From assembly GCA_021414305.1 (NCBI GenBank), contig JAIOOS010000007.1, forward strand, positions 87,507 through 151,506: a DNA stretch of 64,000 bases. The letters are read 5' to 3'. Made by a program: the position numbers and the translations under genes. Within the stretch, counting starts at the first letter, position 1; each line of letters starts with the position of its first letter. The stretch is from Burkholderiales bacterium (GTDB taxonomy: Bacteria > Pseudomonadota > Gammaproteobacteria > Burkholderiales > Burkholderiaceae_C). A model generated the notes under the pieces. The model was not told the DNA's origin. It ran no database searches and worked only from the letters and a program-made list of their open reading frames with translations. Shown piece by piece: positions 53,352 through 63,695 of this stretch.

Positions 53352-54368
53352 ATGGAACGACGCAGATTCATCCAGTCCGCGGCCATCGGCGCCGTGGCCG
53401 CACCGGCCATTGTCGCGGCGCAGACGGCGACCAAGTGGAAGATGCAGTCGATGTGGAGCTCGGCCGAGCTCACGTACAAGGCGTTCGAGGATCTTTGCGC
53501 GCACATCAACAAGCTGTGCGCCGGCAAGCTCGAGATAACGCCCTTCGCCGCCGGCGCCGTGACCGGCCCCTTCGAGACGCTCGATGCGGTCACCGCCGGC
53601 GTGCTCCAGGGGCATTCCTCCTGGCCCGGTTACTTTTCCGGCAAGGATCCGGGCCTCGCCGTCATCAGCGATTTCGTGTTCGGCTACCAGCACCCGTGGC
53701 AGGCCGAGGCCTGGTACTACCAGAAGGGCGGCCTCGACATGCTGCGCGAGGCCTACGCGAAGTACAACGCGTATCCGGTAGGCGTGAGCTGGTGGGGGGT
53801 GGAGTCGATCGTCGCCAAGAAGCCGATCAAGAGCATGGCCGACTTCAAGGGTGTGAAGTTCCGCTCGCCGCAGGGCATGACGGCCGAGATCCTCACCAAG
53901 CTCGGCGCCTCGATCGTCGTGCTGCCCGGTGGCGAGGTCTACTCCGCGCTCGACAAGGGCGTGGTCGACGCCGCCGACTGGGCCACGATCTCGATGAACC
54001 AGCGCATGGGCTTCCACGAGGTGGCGAAGAACCCGGTCATCATCGACCACTCGATGCCGGTGCAGGAATTCACCGTCAACCTCGCCACCTGGAAGGCGTT
54101 GCCCGACGACGTGAAGATGCTGGTCTCGAGCGCGGTGCGCGAATGGACCTGGGACCAGGTGCAGCGGGTCGCGGTCGACGACGTCCGCGTCCTCAAGGAG
54201 CTCAAGGCCAAGGGCATCGAGCGCATCCGCTGGGACGAGTCGGAGATGCGCAAGGTGCGCGAGCTGGCGCACAAGACCTGGGAAGACTGGTCGAAGAAGG
54301 GACCGCTCGCCAAGCGCGCCTACGACTCGCAGGTGGCCTGGCTGCGCGACCTCGGACTGATTGCGTGA
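53352..54368 (+). CDS. dctP: TRAP transporter substrate-binding protein
   Basis: A 338-residue periplasmic binding protein of the DctP family. The N-terminus MERRRFIQSAAIGAVAAPAIVAAQ is Tat-like with an Ala-x-Ala cleavage site. SMADFKGVKFRSPQGMTAEILTKLGASIVVLPGGEVYSAL includes the family's carboxylate-binding Arg (KFRSPQG). DAADW, rather than the more common AEN/DAVEN, occurs at the second ligand position. It is followed by the small and large permease genes, each with overlapping starts. The ligand is probably an organic acid. Confidence 0.93.
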   Translation: MERRRFIQSAAIGAVAAPAIVAAQTATKWKMQSMWSSAELTYKAFEDLCAHINKLCAGKLEITPFAAGAVTGPFETLDAVTAGVLQGHSSWPGYFSGKDPGLAVISDFVFGYQHPWQAEAWYYQKGGLDMLREAYAKYNAYPVGVSWWGVESIVAKKPIKSMADFKGVKFRSPQGMTAEILTKLGASIVVLPGGEVYSALDKGVVDAADWATISMNQRMGFHEVAKNPVIIDHSMPVQEFTVNLATWKALPDDVKMLVSSAVREWTWDQVQRVAVDDVRVLKELKAKGIERIRWDESEMRKVRELAHKTWEDWSKKGPLAKRAYDSQVAWLRDLGLIA

Positions 54369-54925
54369 GCGAGGCGGCAGCAGACCGCCCCGCCACCGCC
54401 CCAGCGAGCGCTCCGAAGGGCGCCCTCGAGCGCTTCTGCGACGGGGTCGATCGCCTCAACGAATGGGCCGGCCTGTTCTGGGGTTTCACGATCATCGCCG
54501 TCACCGCGGCGGTGCTCTACGAGGTGGTGGCGCGCACGGTCTTCGGCGCGCCCACCAACTGGGGCAACGAGACCACGATCTATCTCTCGGCGATGGCCTA
54601 CCTGCTGGCCGGCGGCTACGCGCTGCTGCATCGCCGGCATGTCCGCATCGACGTCATCTATGAGGCCCTGTCGCCGCGCACCCGCGCCCGCCTCGACGCC
54701 TTCACCTTCGTCTTCTTCCTCGCCTACGTGCTGACCCTGATCTGGGTCGGCGGCGCCGACGCGTGGAACGCGTGGCAGATCGGCGAGACGACGAGCACGC
54801 CGTGGAATCCGGTGGTCTGGCCGGTCAAGGCGGCGATCCCCGCCGCCGGCCTCCTGCTCCTGCTCCAGGGCATCGCCAACCTGATCCGCGACATGGGTTG
54901 GGCGCCGGGAGGCACGGCGCGATGA
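54365..54925 (+). CDS. dctQ: TRAP transporter small permease
   Basis: A 186-residue membrane protein with four helices, typical DctQ (NWGNETTIYLSAMAYLLAGGYALLHRRHVRIDVIYEAL). The start is GTG at 54365 overlapping the dctP stop (GTGA). A proline/alanine-rich N-terminal tail precedes the first helix. It overlaps dctM by ATGA. Confidence 0.92.
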   Translation: MSEAAADRPATAPASAPKGALERFCDGVDRLNEWAGLFWGFTIIAVTAAVLYEVVARTVFGAPTNWGNETTIYLSAMAYLLAGGYALLHRRHVRIDVIYEALSPRTRARLDAFTFVFFLAYVLTLIWVGGADAWNAWQIGETTSTPWNPVVWPVKAAIPAAGLLLLLQGIANLIRDMGWAPGGTAR

Positions 54926-56238
54926 GCATCGAGTTCCTCAGCATCCTCTTCGTCGCCGTCTTCGCGGTCACGCTGCTGACCGGGTTGCCGCTGGCGTTCG
55001 CCACCGGCGCGGTGGCGGTGGTGTTCGCGGTGGTGCTGTTCGGCATTCCGGGCCTGACGCTGATCGTCAGCCGCATGTACACGCTGATGGGCAACTACGT
55101 GCTCGTCTCGGTGCCGCTCTTCATCTTCATGGCCTGCATCCTGGAGCGCGCCGGCATCGCCGAGGCGATCTTCCGCGCGGTGCATGTTTGGGCCGGGCGC
55201 CTGCGCGGCGGGCTCGCCGTCGCCGTCATCATCTCCTGCGCGCTGATGGCGGCGATGGTCGGCGTGATCGGCGCCGAGATCGTGACCATGGGCGTCGTCG
55301 CCCTGCCGGCGATGCTGGAGAAGAACTACAAGAAGGACCTCGCGCTCGGCTGCATCTGCGCCGGCGGCGGGCTGGCGACGCTGATCCCGCCGAGCGTCGT
55401 CTTCATCATGTTCGGCCTCACCGCCGGCGTCTCGATCGGCCAGCTCTACATGGCCGGCGTCGTCCCCGGGCTGATGCTGGCGGGGCTCTACATCGTCTAC
55501 ATCCTGGTCCGCTGCAAGCTGCAGCCCGACCTCGCGCCGCCGGCCTCGGCAGAGGACATGGCGATGCCGCTGAGCGAGAAGCTCTCGCTCCTGAAAGAGC
55601 TGATCCTGCCCGGCCTGGTGGCCTTCAGCGTGCTCGGCTCGCTATATATGGGCTGGGCCACGCCGACCGAGGCGGCAGGCGTCGGCGTTTTCGGGGCGGT
55701 GGTCGCCGCCGCCTGGAATCGCAAGCTGAGCTGGGCGGGCGTGCGCGGCGCCGTGGTCGACACGACCAAGGTCACGGCGATGCTCTACTGGCTGTTCTTC
55801 GGCTCGTCGGCGCTGATCGGCGTGTACACGCTCGCCGGCGGCACCCGCCTGATCCAGGAGGCGATGACCAACCTGCCGGTCGGGCCGATGGGCGTGATCC
55901 TGATCATGATGCTGATCTGGATCATCCTCGGCTGCTTCATCGACTGGATCGGCATCCTGCTGCTGACGGCGCCGATCTTCGTTCCGGTCGCGAGCAAGCT
56001 CGGCTTCGACCTGGTCTGGCTGGGCGTGCTGTTCTGCATGAACATGCAGATCTCGTACGTCTCGCCGCCGTTCGGCCCGGCCGCGTTCTATCTCAAGGGA
56101 GTCGTGCCGCCGAGCATCACCCTGGGCGACATCTTCCGCTCGATCATGCCGTACATGGTGCTGCAGCTCATCGCCCTGGGCCTGGTGATCGCCTTCCCGC
56201 AGATCGCCCTCTGGCTGCCGAGCACGATGGAGCGATAG
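54922..56238 (+). CDS. dctM: TRAP transporter large permease
   Basis: A 438-residue channel-forming permease with about 12 helices. GLPLAFATGAVAVVF, GIAEAIFRAVHVWAGRLRGGLAVAVI and LATLIPPSVVFIMFG are DctM signatures. Na+-driven import with DctP and DctQ is expected. The FAD enzyme gene begins 4 bases downstream. Confidence 0.95.
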   Translation: MSIEFLSILFVAVFAVTLLTGLPLAFATGAVAVVFAVVLFGIPGLTLIVSRMYTLMGNYVLVSVPLFIFMACILERAGIAEAIFRAVHVWAGRLRGGLAVAVIISCALMAAMVGVIGAEIVTMGVVALPAMLEKNYKKDLALGCICAGGGLATLIPPSVVFIMFGLTAGVSIGQLYMAGVVPGLMLAGLYIVYILVRCKLQPDLAPPASAEDMAMPLSEKLSLLKELILPGLVAFSVLGSLYMGWATPTEAAGVGVFGAVVAAAWNRKLSWAGVRGAVVDTTKVTAMLYWLFFGSSALIGVYTLAGGTRLIQEAMTNLPVGPMGVILIMMLIWIILGCFIDWIGILLLTAPIFVPVASKLGFDLVWLGVLFCMNMQISYVSPPFGPAAFYLKGVVPPSITLGDIFRSIMPYMVLQLIALGLVIAFPQIALWLPSTMER

Positions 56239-56242
56239 CGCC

Positions 56243-57898
56243 ATGGAGCGTCGCCTCGACGAAGTCGTCGACGTGATGCGGGTTCCGGCCGAAGGCGACC
56301 CCGGCATCGCGGTGCGGAAGGTCAGAGGCACCGCGCCGGAGCGCGAGGTCGAGTGCGAGGTTCTCGTCGTCGGCGGCGGCATGGGCGGGGTCGCGGCCGC
56401 GCTGGCCGCGGCGCGGCGCGGCCGCCGGACCTGCCTGCTCGAGGAGACCGACTGGCTCGGCGGCCAGCTCAGCGCGCAAGGCGTCTCCGCCCTCGACGAG
56501 CACGAGCACATCGAATCCTGCGGCGGCACGGCCAGCTACTACGCACTGCGCCGCGCCCTGCGCGACCGCTACCGCGCCGCGGCGGGTGCGGCGGGCAGCG
56601 CGCCCGACTTCAACCCGGGCGATTGCTGGGTCTCCCGCCTGGCCTTCGAGCCCGCGGCCGGCGCCGAGGCGATGCTCGACCTGCTCGCGCCGCACGTCGC
56701 GAGCGGGCGTCTGCGCCTCTTCCTGCGAACGAAGACGATCGCCGTCGATGCCGAAGGAGACCGCATCCGCTCGCTTGTCGCCCTGAACCTCGACGATCGC
56801 CGAGCCGTGCGCTTCCTCCCGGCGATGGTGATCGACGCCACCGAGCTCGGCGACCTGCTGCCGCTCGCCGGCGCCGCGTACCGGGTCGGCGCCGAGTCCG
56901 TCGCCGAGACCGGCGAAGCGCACGCCCAGCCGCAGGAGGCCAAGGCGCACTGCGTGCAGAGCTTCACCTATCCCTTCGCCGCGGAGCGCATGCCCGAGGG
57001 CGAGCGACACGTGATCCCGGAGCCCGCGAAGTACCGGCACTACCGCGAGGCGCAGCCGTACTCGCTGACCATCGACGTGCACGGCGGCGAGATCTACGCC
57101 GAGCAGAGCGGCCGGCTCGAATACAGGCTCTACGAGCAGATGCCCGGCACCAAGGGCGGCCTGTGGACCTATCGCCGCCTCCTCGCCGCACACCGCCTGG
57201 GCGGGCGCGCGCCGCGCGATTTGACGATGTTCAACTGGCCAGGCAACGACTACCGCGACCGCAGCATCATCGACCGCCCCGCGGACGAGGTCGCGGCCAG
57301 CCTGCAGGACGCCAAGCGCGTGAGCCTCGGCTTCCTGCACTGGCTGCAGACCGAAGCGCCGACCGCCAGCGCGCGGCACGGCGCGCCGGAGCTGATGCTC
57401 AGGCCCGACGCGATGGGCAGCGCCGACGGCCTGGCCAAGCACCCCTACATCCGCGAGTCGCGACGCATCGTCGCCCTGAAGACGATCGTCGAGGCGGAGG
57501 TCTCGGCGCACTTCCAGCCCGGCCCCCTCGCCGCGCCCTTCGCCGATTCGGTCGGCATCGGCTGGTACCCGATCGACATCCATCGTGCCGGCGCCGACGA
57601 CGTCGGCCTGAGTTGCCGGACGAAGCCGTTCCAGATTCCGCTCGGCGCCCTGATTCCGGTGCGCCTTGTCAACCTGCTCGCGGCCTGCAAGAACATCGGC
57701 ACGACGCACATCACCAACGGCTGCTATCGCCTCCATCCGGTCGAATGGAACATCGGCGAGGCGGCCGGGGCGCTGGCGGCATTCGCCCTGCAGCACGGGC
57801 TGACGCCGGCGGCGGTACGCTCGGAACAGCTTGCGCCCTTCCAGCAAAGCCTGCTCGAAGAAGGCGTGCCTCTCTCCTGGCCGGACCTGCAACGATGA
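56243..57898 (+). CDS. FAD-dependent oxidoreductase (FAD_oxidored type)
   Basis: A 551-residue flavoenzyme. Dinucleotide site VVGGGMGGVAAALAAARRG near residue 43, followed by LLEETDWLGGQLSAQGV, typical of the PF12831 group; DATELGDLLPLAGA and a C-terminal NIGTTHITNGCYRLHPVEWNIGEAAG complete the pattern. The latter is the FAD-closing motif. No signal peptide. Substrate unknown. It lies in the TRAP operon and overlaps the hydrolase gene by ATGA. Confidence 0.85.
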   Translation: MERRLDEVVDVMRVPAEGDPGIAVRKVRGTAPEREVECEVLVVGGGMGGVAAALAAARRGRRTCLLEETDWLGGQLSAQGVSALDEHEHIESCGGTASYYALRRALRDRYRAAAGAAGSAPDFNPGDCWVSRLAFEPAAGAEAMLDLLAPHVASGRLRLFLRTKTIAVDAEGDRIRSLVALNLDDRRAVRFLPAMVIDATELGDLLPLAGAAYRVGAESVAETGEAHAQPQEAKAHCVQSFTYPFAAERMPEGERHVIPEPAKYRHYREAQPYSLTIDVHGGEIYAEQSGRLEYRLYEQMPGTKGGLWTYRRLLAAHRLGGRAPRDLTMFNWPGNDYRDRSIIDRPADEVAASLQDAKRVSLGFLHWLQTEAPTASARHGAPELMLRPDAMGSADGLAKHPYIRESRRIVALKTIVEAEVSAHFQPGPLAAPFADSVGIGWYPIDIHRAGADDVGLSCRTKPFQIPLGALIPVRLVNLLAACKNIGTTHITNGCYRLHPVEWNIGEAAGALAAFALQHGLTPAAVRSEQLAPFQQSLLEEGVPLSWPDLQR

Positions 57899-58767
57899 CC
57901 ATGCCCTCCTCCTTCGCCGTCGAGCACCACCATGCACGCCTGGGCGAGCTGTCGCTGCACTACGCGAGCGCCGGCGCCGGCGAGCCGGTGGTGCTGGTGC
58001 ATGGCTGGCCCTCGACCTGGTACGAATGGCGGCAGGTGATGCCGCTGCTGGCTGGCCGCTACCGGGTGATCGCCCCGGACCTGCGCGGCCTCGGCGACAG
58101 CTCGCGGCCCGCGGCGGGCTACGACAAGAAGACGATTGCCGCCGACTTGTGGCAACTGCTCTCCGGCACGCTCGGCCTGAAGCGCTGGCACCTGGTCGGC
58201 CACGACTGGGGCGGCCCGGTCGCATTCGCCCTCGCCGCGGCGCACCCCGAGGCGATCCGCACGCTGACGATCGTCGACGTCACCGTGCCTGGCATCGGCC
58301 CCGACATCTCGCAAGGCGGCAAGCGCTGGCACCATGCCTTCCACATGACGCCCGACCTGCCCGAGGCGCTGGTGCAGGGCCGCGAGCGCGCCTACCTGAC
58401 CTGGTTCTACGAATCGTTCTCGTGGCAGCGCGGCGTGTTCGACGCCGCCGACATCGACGAGTACCTGCGCACCTACACACAGCCGGGCGCCCTGCGCGCC
58501 GGCTTCGCCTTCTATCGCAACATCCCGAACGACATCGCCGACAACCGCGCGCTGCTCGCCTCGGGGCTGCGCCTGAAGATGCCGGTGCTCGCCGTGGGCG
58601 GCGGCCGCGAGGAGGCGCGCGGCCGCGGCGGCGAGCCCGAGGCCTCGCTGAAGACGATCGCCGACGACGTGACCGGCGCGGTCATCGCCGACTGCGGCCA
58701 CTTCGTGCCGGAAGAATGTCCCGAGGCGCTCGCGGCGCTGCTGCTGCGCCACTTCGAGAACCGCTGA
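57895..58767 (+). CDS. Alpha/beta hydrolase, epoxide hydrolase-like
   Basis: A 290-residue enzyme. Oxyanion motif HGWPSTWYEWRQV and nucleophile elbow GHDWGG place Asp as nucleophile, as in epoxide hydrolases and haloacid/fluoroacetate dehalogenases. The catalytic His is in CGHFVPEECPEAL. The cap contains YRNIPND. It is the last gene of the plus-strand unit. Epoxide or halide substrate cannot be separated by eye. Confidence 0.87.
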   Translation: MTMPSSFAVEHHHARLGELSLHYASAGAGEPVVLVHGWPSTWYEWRQVMPLLAGRYRVIAPDLRGLGDSSRPAAGYDKKTIAADLWQLLSGTLGLKRWHLVGHDWGGPVAFALAAAHPEAIRTLTIVDVTVPGIGPDISQGGKRWHHAFHMTPDLPEALVQGRERAYLTWFYESFSWQRGVFDAADIDEYLRTYTQPGALRAGFAFYRNIPNDIADNRALLASGLRLKMPVLAVGGGREEARGRGGEPEASLKTIADDVTGAVIADCGHFVPEECPEALAALLLRHFENR

Positions 58768-58791
58768 AACGGCGGCGCCGGAACCCTGCCT

Positions 58792-60081
58792 TCAGCGCCG
58801 GCTTCGGCCGAACGCGGTCGTCCCGGCGAAGCGGGCCCGCGCGCCGAGCCGCTCTTCGACGCGCAAGGCCTCGTTCCACTTCGCCATCCGCTCGCCGCGG
58901 GTGAACGAGCCGACCTTGAGCTGGCCGGCACCCCAGCCGACCGCGAGGTGAACGATGGTCGTGTCCTCGGTTTCGCCCGATCGCGCCGAGACGATGCCGG
59001 CATAGCCGACCTCCTGCGCCGCGAGCCAGGCGTCGCGAGTCTCGCTCAGGGTGCCGCGCTGGTTCGGCTTGAGCAGCACGGTGTTGGCCGCGCCGCGCGC
59101 CGCGGCTTCGCGCACCAGCGTCGCGTCCGACACCAGGAAGTCGTCGCCGACGATCTGGATCCGCTGGCCGGCGGCGCGCGTGAAGCGGGCGAAGCCTTCG
59201 GCGTCGTCCTCGGCGAGCGGATCCTCGATCGAGACGATCGGGTACCTGTCGATCCAGCGCAGCAGCACTTCGATCAGGCCGTCGGAGTCGAGCTCGCGCG
59301 ACTCGAGCCCGAGCGTGTAGCGGCCGGCGCGGCCGAACTCGGACGCGGCGATGTCGAGGGCGATCGCGACCTGCGCGCCCGGCGCGTAGCCGGCGCGCTC
59401 GATCGCTTCGACCAGCGTCTCGAGCGCCTGCTCGTTGGTCGCGAAATCGGGCCACCAGCCGCCTTCGTCGGCGACACCGCGCAGCGGCCCGCGCTCCTGC
59501 ATCACGAGGCCCGCGTGACGGTAGACCTCGGCCGTCCATTCCAGCGCCTCGGCGAAATTGCGCGCGCCGGGGCAGACCACCATGAAGTCCTGGATGTCGA
59601 CCCGCCGCCCGGCATGCGCACCGCCGCCGAAGATCTGGATCTGCGGCATCGGCATCAGCGTCGCCTCGGCGCCGCCGATGTATTCGTGCAGCGGCACGCG
59701 CAACGACGCGGCGACGGCGTGCGCGGCGGCCATCGAGACCGCGAGCGTCGCGTTGGCGCCGAGCCGGGTCTTGTTCGGCGTGCCGTCGAGCTCGATCAGG
59801 CGGCGGTCGAGCGCGGCCTGGTCGCGTGCCGAGGCGCCAGAGAGTGCACGGCCGATCTCGCCGTTGACATGGCCGACCGCCTGCATGACGTCGAGCCCGC
59901 CGAACCGCGGCGTGCCGTCGCGCAGCTCGTGCGCCTCGCGGGTGCCCTTGGAGGCGCCGGCAGGAGCGATCGCTCGTCCGACCGCGCCGTCGTCGAGGGT
60001 GATCTCGGCTTCGACCGTCGGCCGGCCGCGGCTGTCCCACACCCGGCGGGCGTGGATCGATCGGATGTCCTGTGGATTCAT
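58792..60081 (-). CDS. Divergent enolase paralogue
   Basis: A 429-residue enolase-fold protein. Kept residues (yeast numbering in brackets): His156 (159), Glu206 (211), metal ligands Asp243 (246), Glu286 (295), Asp313 (320), general base Lys338 (345), Arg367 (374), Ser368 (375), Lys389 (396). Altered: Ser39 becomes Ala41 in the mobile loop (PAGASKG), Glu168 becomes Asp165 (IQDFM), His373 becomes Ala366 (SARSGETED). The changes touch the second metal and phosphate positions. The gene is coupled to a small-molecule kinase gene (ATGA). A related dehydration of a phosphorylated acid is more likely than glycolysis. Confidence 0.85.
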   Translation of the reverse strand: MNPQDIRSIHARRVWDSRGRPTVEAEITLDDGAVGRAIAPAGASKGTREAHELRDGTPRFGGLDVMQAVGHVNGEIGRALSGASARDQAALDRRLIELDGTPNKTRLGANATLAVSMAAAHAVAASLRVPLHEYIGGAEATLMPMPQIQIFGGGAHAGRRVDIQDFMVVCPGARNFAEALEWTAEVYRHAGLVMQERGPLRGVADEGGWWPDFATNEQALETLVEAIERAGYAPGAQVAIALDIAASEFGRAGRYTLGLESRELDSDGLIEVLLRWIDRYPIVSIEDPLAEDDAEGFARFTRAAGQRIQIVGDDFLVSDATLVREAAARGAANTVLLKPNQRGTLSETRDAWLAAQEVGYAGIVSARSGETEDTTIVHLAVGWGAGQLKVGSFTRGERMAKWNEALRVEERLGARARFAGTTAFGRSRR

Positions 60082-61100
60082 GAGGCGAGCTCTGACCGCC
60101 AGGCGGCGGCGATGGATGACAGACGAGGAACCGGCTCCGCGATCAGCGGCCGCGCCACGCGCCGCACGCGCTCTCGCTGCCCTTCCTCGCGCAGGTACTC
60201 GACCGGCGACTTGCCGTCGACGCGGGCGAGAAAGAGGCCGGGCAGGAGCGCCGCGGCGCGTTGCTCCAGGCCGGCACGGCTCTCCCAGTCGACGCCGTCC
60301 AGGTAGGCACCGGACAAGGCATCGAAGCTGGCGAGGAAGGCGTCGGTCGCGCCCGGATTCCACAGGCACTTGAGGAGCAGGTGGTTGAGGCAGAAGGCGA
60401 TGTCGAAGGCCGGGTCGCCCCACCAGGCGCATTCGGCGTCGATCAGCACCGGCCCTTCGTCGCCGACCAGGATGTTCTTCGGGCTCACGTCGCCGTGCAC
60501 CAGGGCCACGGTGTTCGCCTGCGTGGCGCGGACCAGCGCCTCGATCCGCGGCGCCAGGTCCGGATGGCGCTTCGCCGTCGCCAGCAGGTAGGGCTCGAGG
60601 CGGATGTCGAAGAAGATCGCGTCGGTCGCGAATTCGGCGGCGAGCTGCGGCCGCGCCGCCGAGTAGCCGTGGATGCGCGCCAGCACGCGGCCGACGGCGC
60701 GCGCCGTCCGGGTCTCGACGTGTCCGTCGCGCAGCGCCTCTTTCCAGAGCACGTAGCGCGCCGGCTCGAGGTAGCTCATCACCAGCACGCCGAGGCCCGG
60801 GTGCTGGCCGAGGACGCGCGCGGTGCAGCCGGGAACGGCCTCCTGCGCCACCTGCATCCAGCGCGCTTCGTAGAGATTGCGCTCGATCGGCGCGCGCCAG
60901 TCGGCGGCGACGCGCAGCTTCGACAGGGCGCGCTTGGCGCAGACCGGGCCGCGCGCGGTGTCGATCTGCCAGATGTCGGAGGAGACGCCGCCGGTCAGCG
61001 GCCGGCCGGTCAGGGGCTCGTTGCCGGCGAGGCCGAGCTCGCGCAAGGCCTGCGCGAACTCCCCGGGAACCGGTGTCGCGCCCTCCCCGGTCTCAGCCAT
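60078..61100 (-). CDS. APH-family small-molecule kinase
   Basis: A 340-residue phosphotransferase with a protein-kinase-like fold. ATP Lys in VCAKRALSK, catalytic loop LVHGDVSPKNIL, metal-binding LIDAECAWWGDPAFD. The family includes aminoglycoside, homoserine and methylthioribose kinases. It overlaps both the reductase gene (8 bases) and the enolase gene (ATGA). The obvious idea is that it phosphorylates the substrate of the enolase-like enzyme; not proven. Confidence 0.85.
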   Translation of the reverse strand: MAETGEGATPVPGEFAQALRELGLAGNEPLTGRPLTGGVSSDIWQIDTARGPVCAKRALSKLRVAADWRAPIERNLYEARWMQVAQEAVPGCTARVLGQHPGLGVLVMSYLEPARYVLWKEALRDGHVETRTARAVGRVLARIHGYSAARPQLAAEFATDAIFFDIRLEPYLLATAKRHPDLAPRIEALVRATQANTVALVHGDVSPKNILVGDEGPVLIDAECAWWGDPAFDIAFCLNHLLLKCLWNPGATDAFLASFDALSGAYLDGVDWESRAGLEQRAAALLPGLFLARVDGKSPVEYLREEGQRERVRRVARPLIAEPVPRLSSIAAAWRSELAS

Positions 61101-62040
61101 GCGGATCCGACTCGACCAGCTTGACCAGCGCGTACAGCGCCTGGTTGGCCGGCGTCGCGACGCCGAGCTCGCGGCCGCGCCGGGCGACGAAGCCGTTCAG
61201 GTGATCGATCTCGCTCGGCTTCTGGCGCGCCATGTCCTGCGCCGTCGACGAGAGCTGGCCGGGCATCGCCGCGGCGATGCCTTCCATGGCTTCGAGCGAT
61301 TGCTGCAGCGAGAGCTCGACGCCGTCGGCCCGGGCAACGGCAACGACCTCCGCGACGACCGCATGCTGCAGCTCGCGGATCGGCGGCAGCGCCGCGAGCC
61401 GGCCGTACGGCGCCTGGGCGAGGCCGGAGATCGCGTTGTAGGCGCAGTTGACCATCAGCTTGGCCCAGAGCTCGGCCATGACGTCGGCCGAGATGCGCAC
61501 CGGCACCCTGGCGCCGGCGAAGAAATCGACCAGGTCCTGCAGGCGCGTGCTCGCCGCCGCGCCGCCGTCAGCCGGGGAGCGCATCGCGCCGATCACCAGG
61601 TCGCCGCGGCCGTAGTGCTTCACCGTTCCCGGCTCGGGCATCGCCGTCGCGACGTAGACCACGGCCGGAACGACCGCCTGGGCGACGCTGCGGGCGATCG
61701 TCGGCGCGTTCTCGACGCCGTTCTGCAGGCTAAGCACGAGGGCGCCAGGCGCGAGATACGGCGCCATCTCCTCGGCCACCGCCTCGGTGTCGGTCGACTT
61801 CACGCAGAAGAGCACGAGGTCGGCGTCGCGTACCGCCGAGATCTCGACGCTCGCGCCGAGGGTCACCGACTCGACCTGGCCGCCGCGGTCTAGGCGCAGG
61901 CCATGGCGGCGGATCGCCTCGACGTGCGCTGCCCGGCCGATCAGGGTCACCGGATGGCCGGCCTGCGCCAGCATCGCGCCGAAGAAGCTGCCGACGGCGC
62001 CGGCGCCGACGACCGCGACGCGTTGGAAGGGAAGGCTCAT
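61093..62040 (-). CDS. Ketopantoate reductase family protein
   Basis: A 315-residue NADPH-dependent reductase. Rossmann site VAVVGAGAVGSFFGAMLAQAGH, family signatures CVKSTDT and LSLQNGVEN, and the catalytic Lys in AELWAKLMVNCAYNAISGL. PanE-family members in catabolic clusters often act on 2-keto acids other than ketopantoate. Start ATG at 62040; a GTG at 62058 would add six residues. First gene of the reductase-kinase-enolase unit. Confidence 0.87.
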   Translation of the reverse strand: MSLPFQRVAVVGAGAVGSFFGAMLAQAGHPVTLIGRAAHVEAIRRHGLRLDRGGQVESVTLGASVEISAVRDADLVLFCVKSTDTEAVAEEMAPYLAPGALVLSLQNGVENAPTIARSVAQAVVPAVVYVATAMPEPGTVKHYGRGDLVIGAMRSPADGGAAASTRLQDLVDFFAGARVPVRISADVMAELWAKLMVNCAYNAISGLAQAPYGRLAALPPIRELQHAVVAEVVAVARADGVELSLQQSLEAMEGIAAAMPGQLSSTAQDMARQKPSEIDHLNGFVARRGRELGVATPANQALYALVKLVESDPHG

Positions 62041-62149
62041 CGCCTCATTTTCGTTCACGCCAGCCGCCAGGGAACCGGTGTTTCACCGAGCAGCGAAGGC
62101 GGGACCGGCTCGCGGGACGACGCGGCACTCATGCACTGAGGAGGCCGAC

Positions 62150-62393
62150 ATGCGGAGCAGCTTCATCGGCGCAGCCCAGGAGGTGACGAGCTCGTGCTTT
62201 CTCGTGCGAGCGCAACCCCGGACCCCGGGCGTTCGCCGGCCGCATCAGGCACCACCTGCGGCACCGCCTCGGCCGCGCCGAATGCGCCGGCGTCACCAGC
62301 ATCCACACCGTCGGCGGCCTGTCGGCGTATGCCGATCGCGATGCGCTGCTCGGCTGGCCCGGCAACTTCACGACGCCACCGGACCGGACCTGT
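62150..62393 (+). pseudogene. Remnant of a metallo-beta-lactamase-fold (beta-CASP) hydrolase gene
   Basis: The first 20 codons from ATG 62150 read SFIGAAQEVTSSCFLV, the usual start of MBL-fold RNA-processing-type hydrolases. After a short unrelated stretch another frame from about 62290 reads SIHTVGGLSAYADRDALLGW, the C-terminal end of the same family. About 400 central codons, including the HxHxDH site, are missing and the frame has shifted. It ends against the stop of the diguanylate cyclase gene. Confidence 0.8.
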
Positions 62394-62396
62394 GAG

Positions 62397-63569
<1,173 letters not shown>

Positions 63570-63645
63570 CGGTCGGCGCAAGGCATCCCGAACGGGATCG
63601 GCATTGCCGGGCCGAACTTGAGGCCGGCCTGAGCGGACCCCGACA

Positions 63646-63684
63646 AGAAAAAAGCACCGGGCGTCGCCGCCGGGTGCTTTTTCT
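63646..63684 (-). terminator. Rho-independent terminator of the tRNA fragment
   Basis: Hairpin with arms 63654-63663 and 63668-63677 (one G-G mismatch), loop TCGC, flanked by A and T runs, so it can act in both directions. It lies 12 bases after the CCA end of the tRNA fragment, as expected for the original tRNA gene. Confidence 0.85.
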
Positions 63685-63695
63685 CCTACCGGATC

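Noticed and set aside
58792..60081. Housekeeping enolase (eno)
   Set aside because: Three conserved active-site positions differ and the gene lies in a catabolic cluster, not by pyrG/kdsA as usual.
63586..63601. Sigma-54-like GG-N10-GC at the diguanylate cyclase upstream region
   Set aside because: Only the -12 half matches well (TTGC) and it points away from the cyclase gene.
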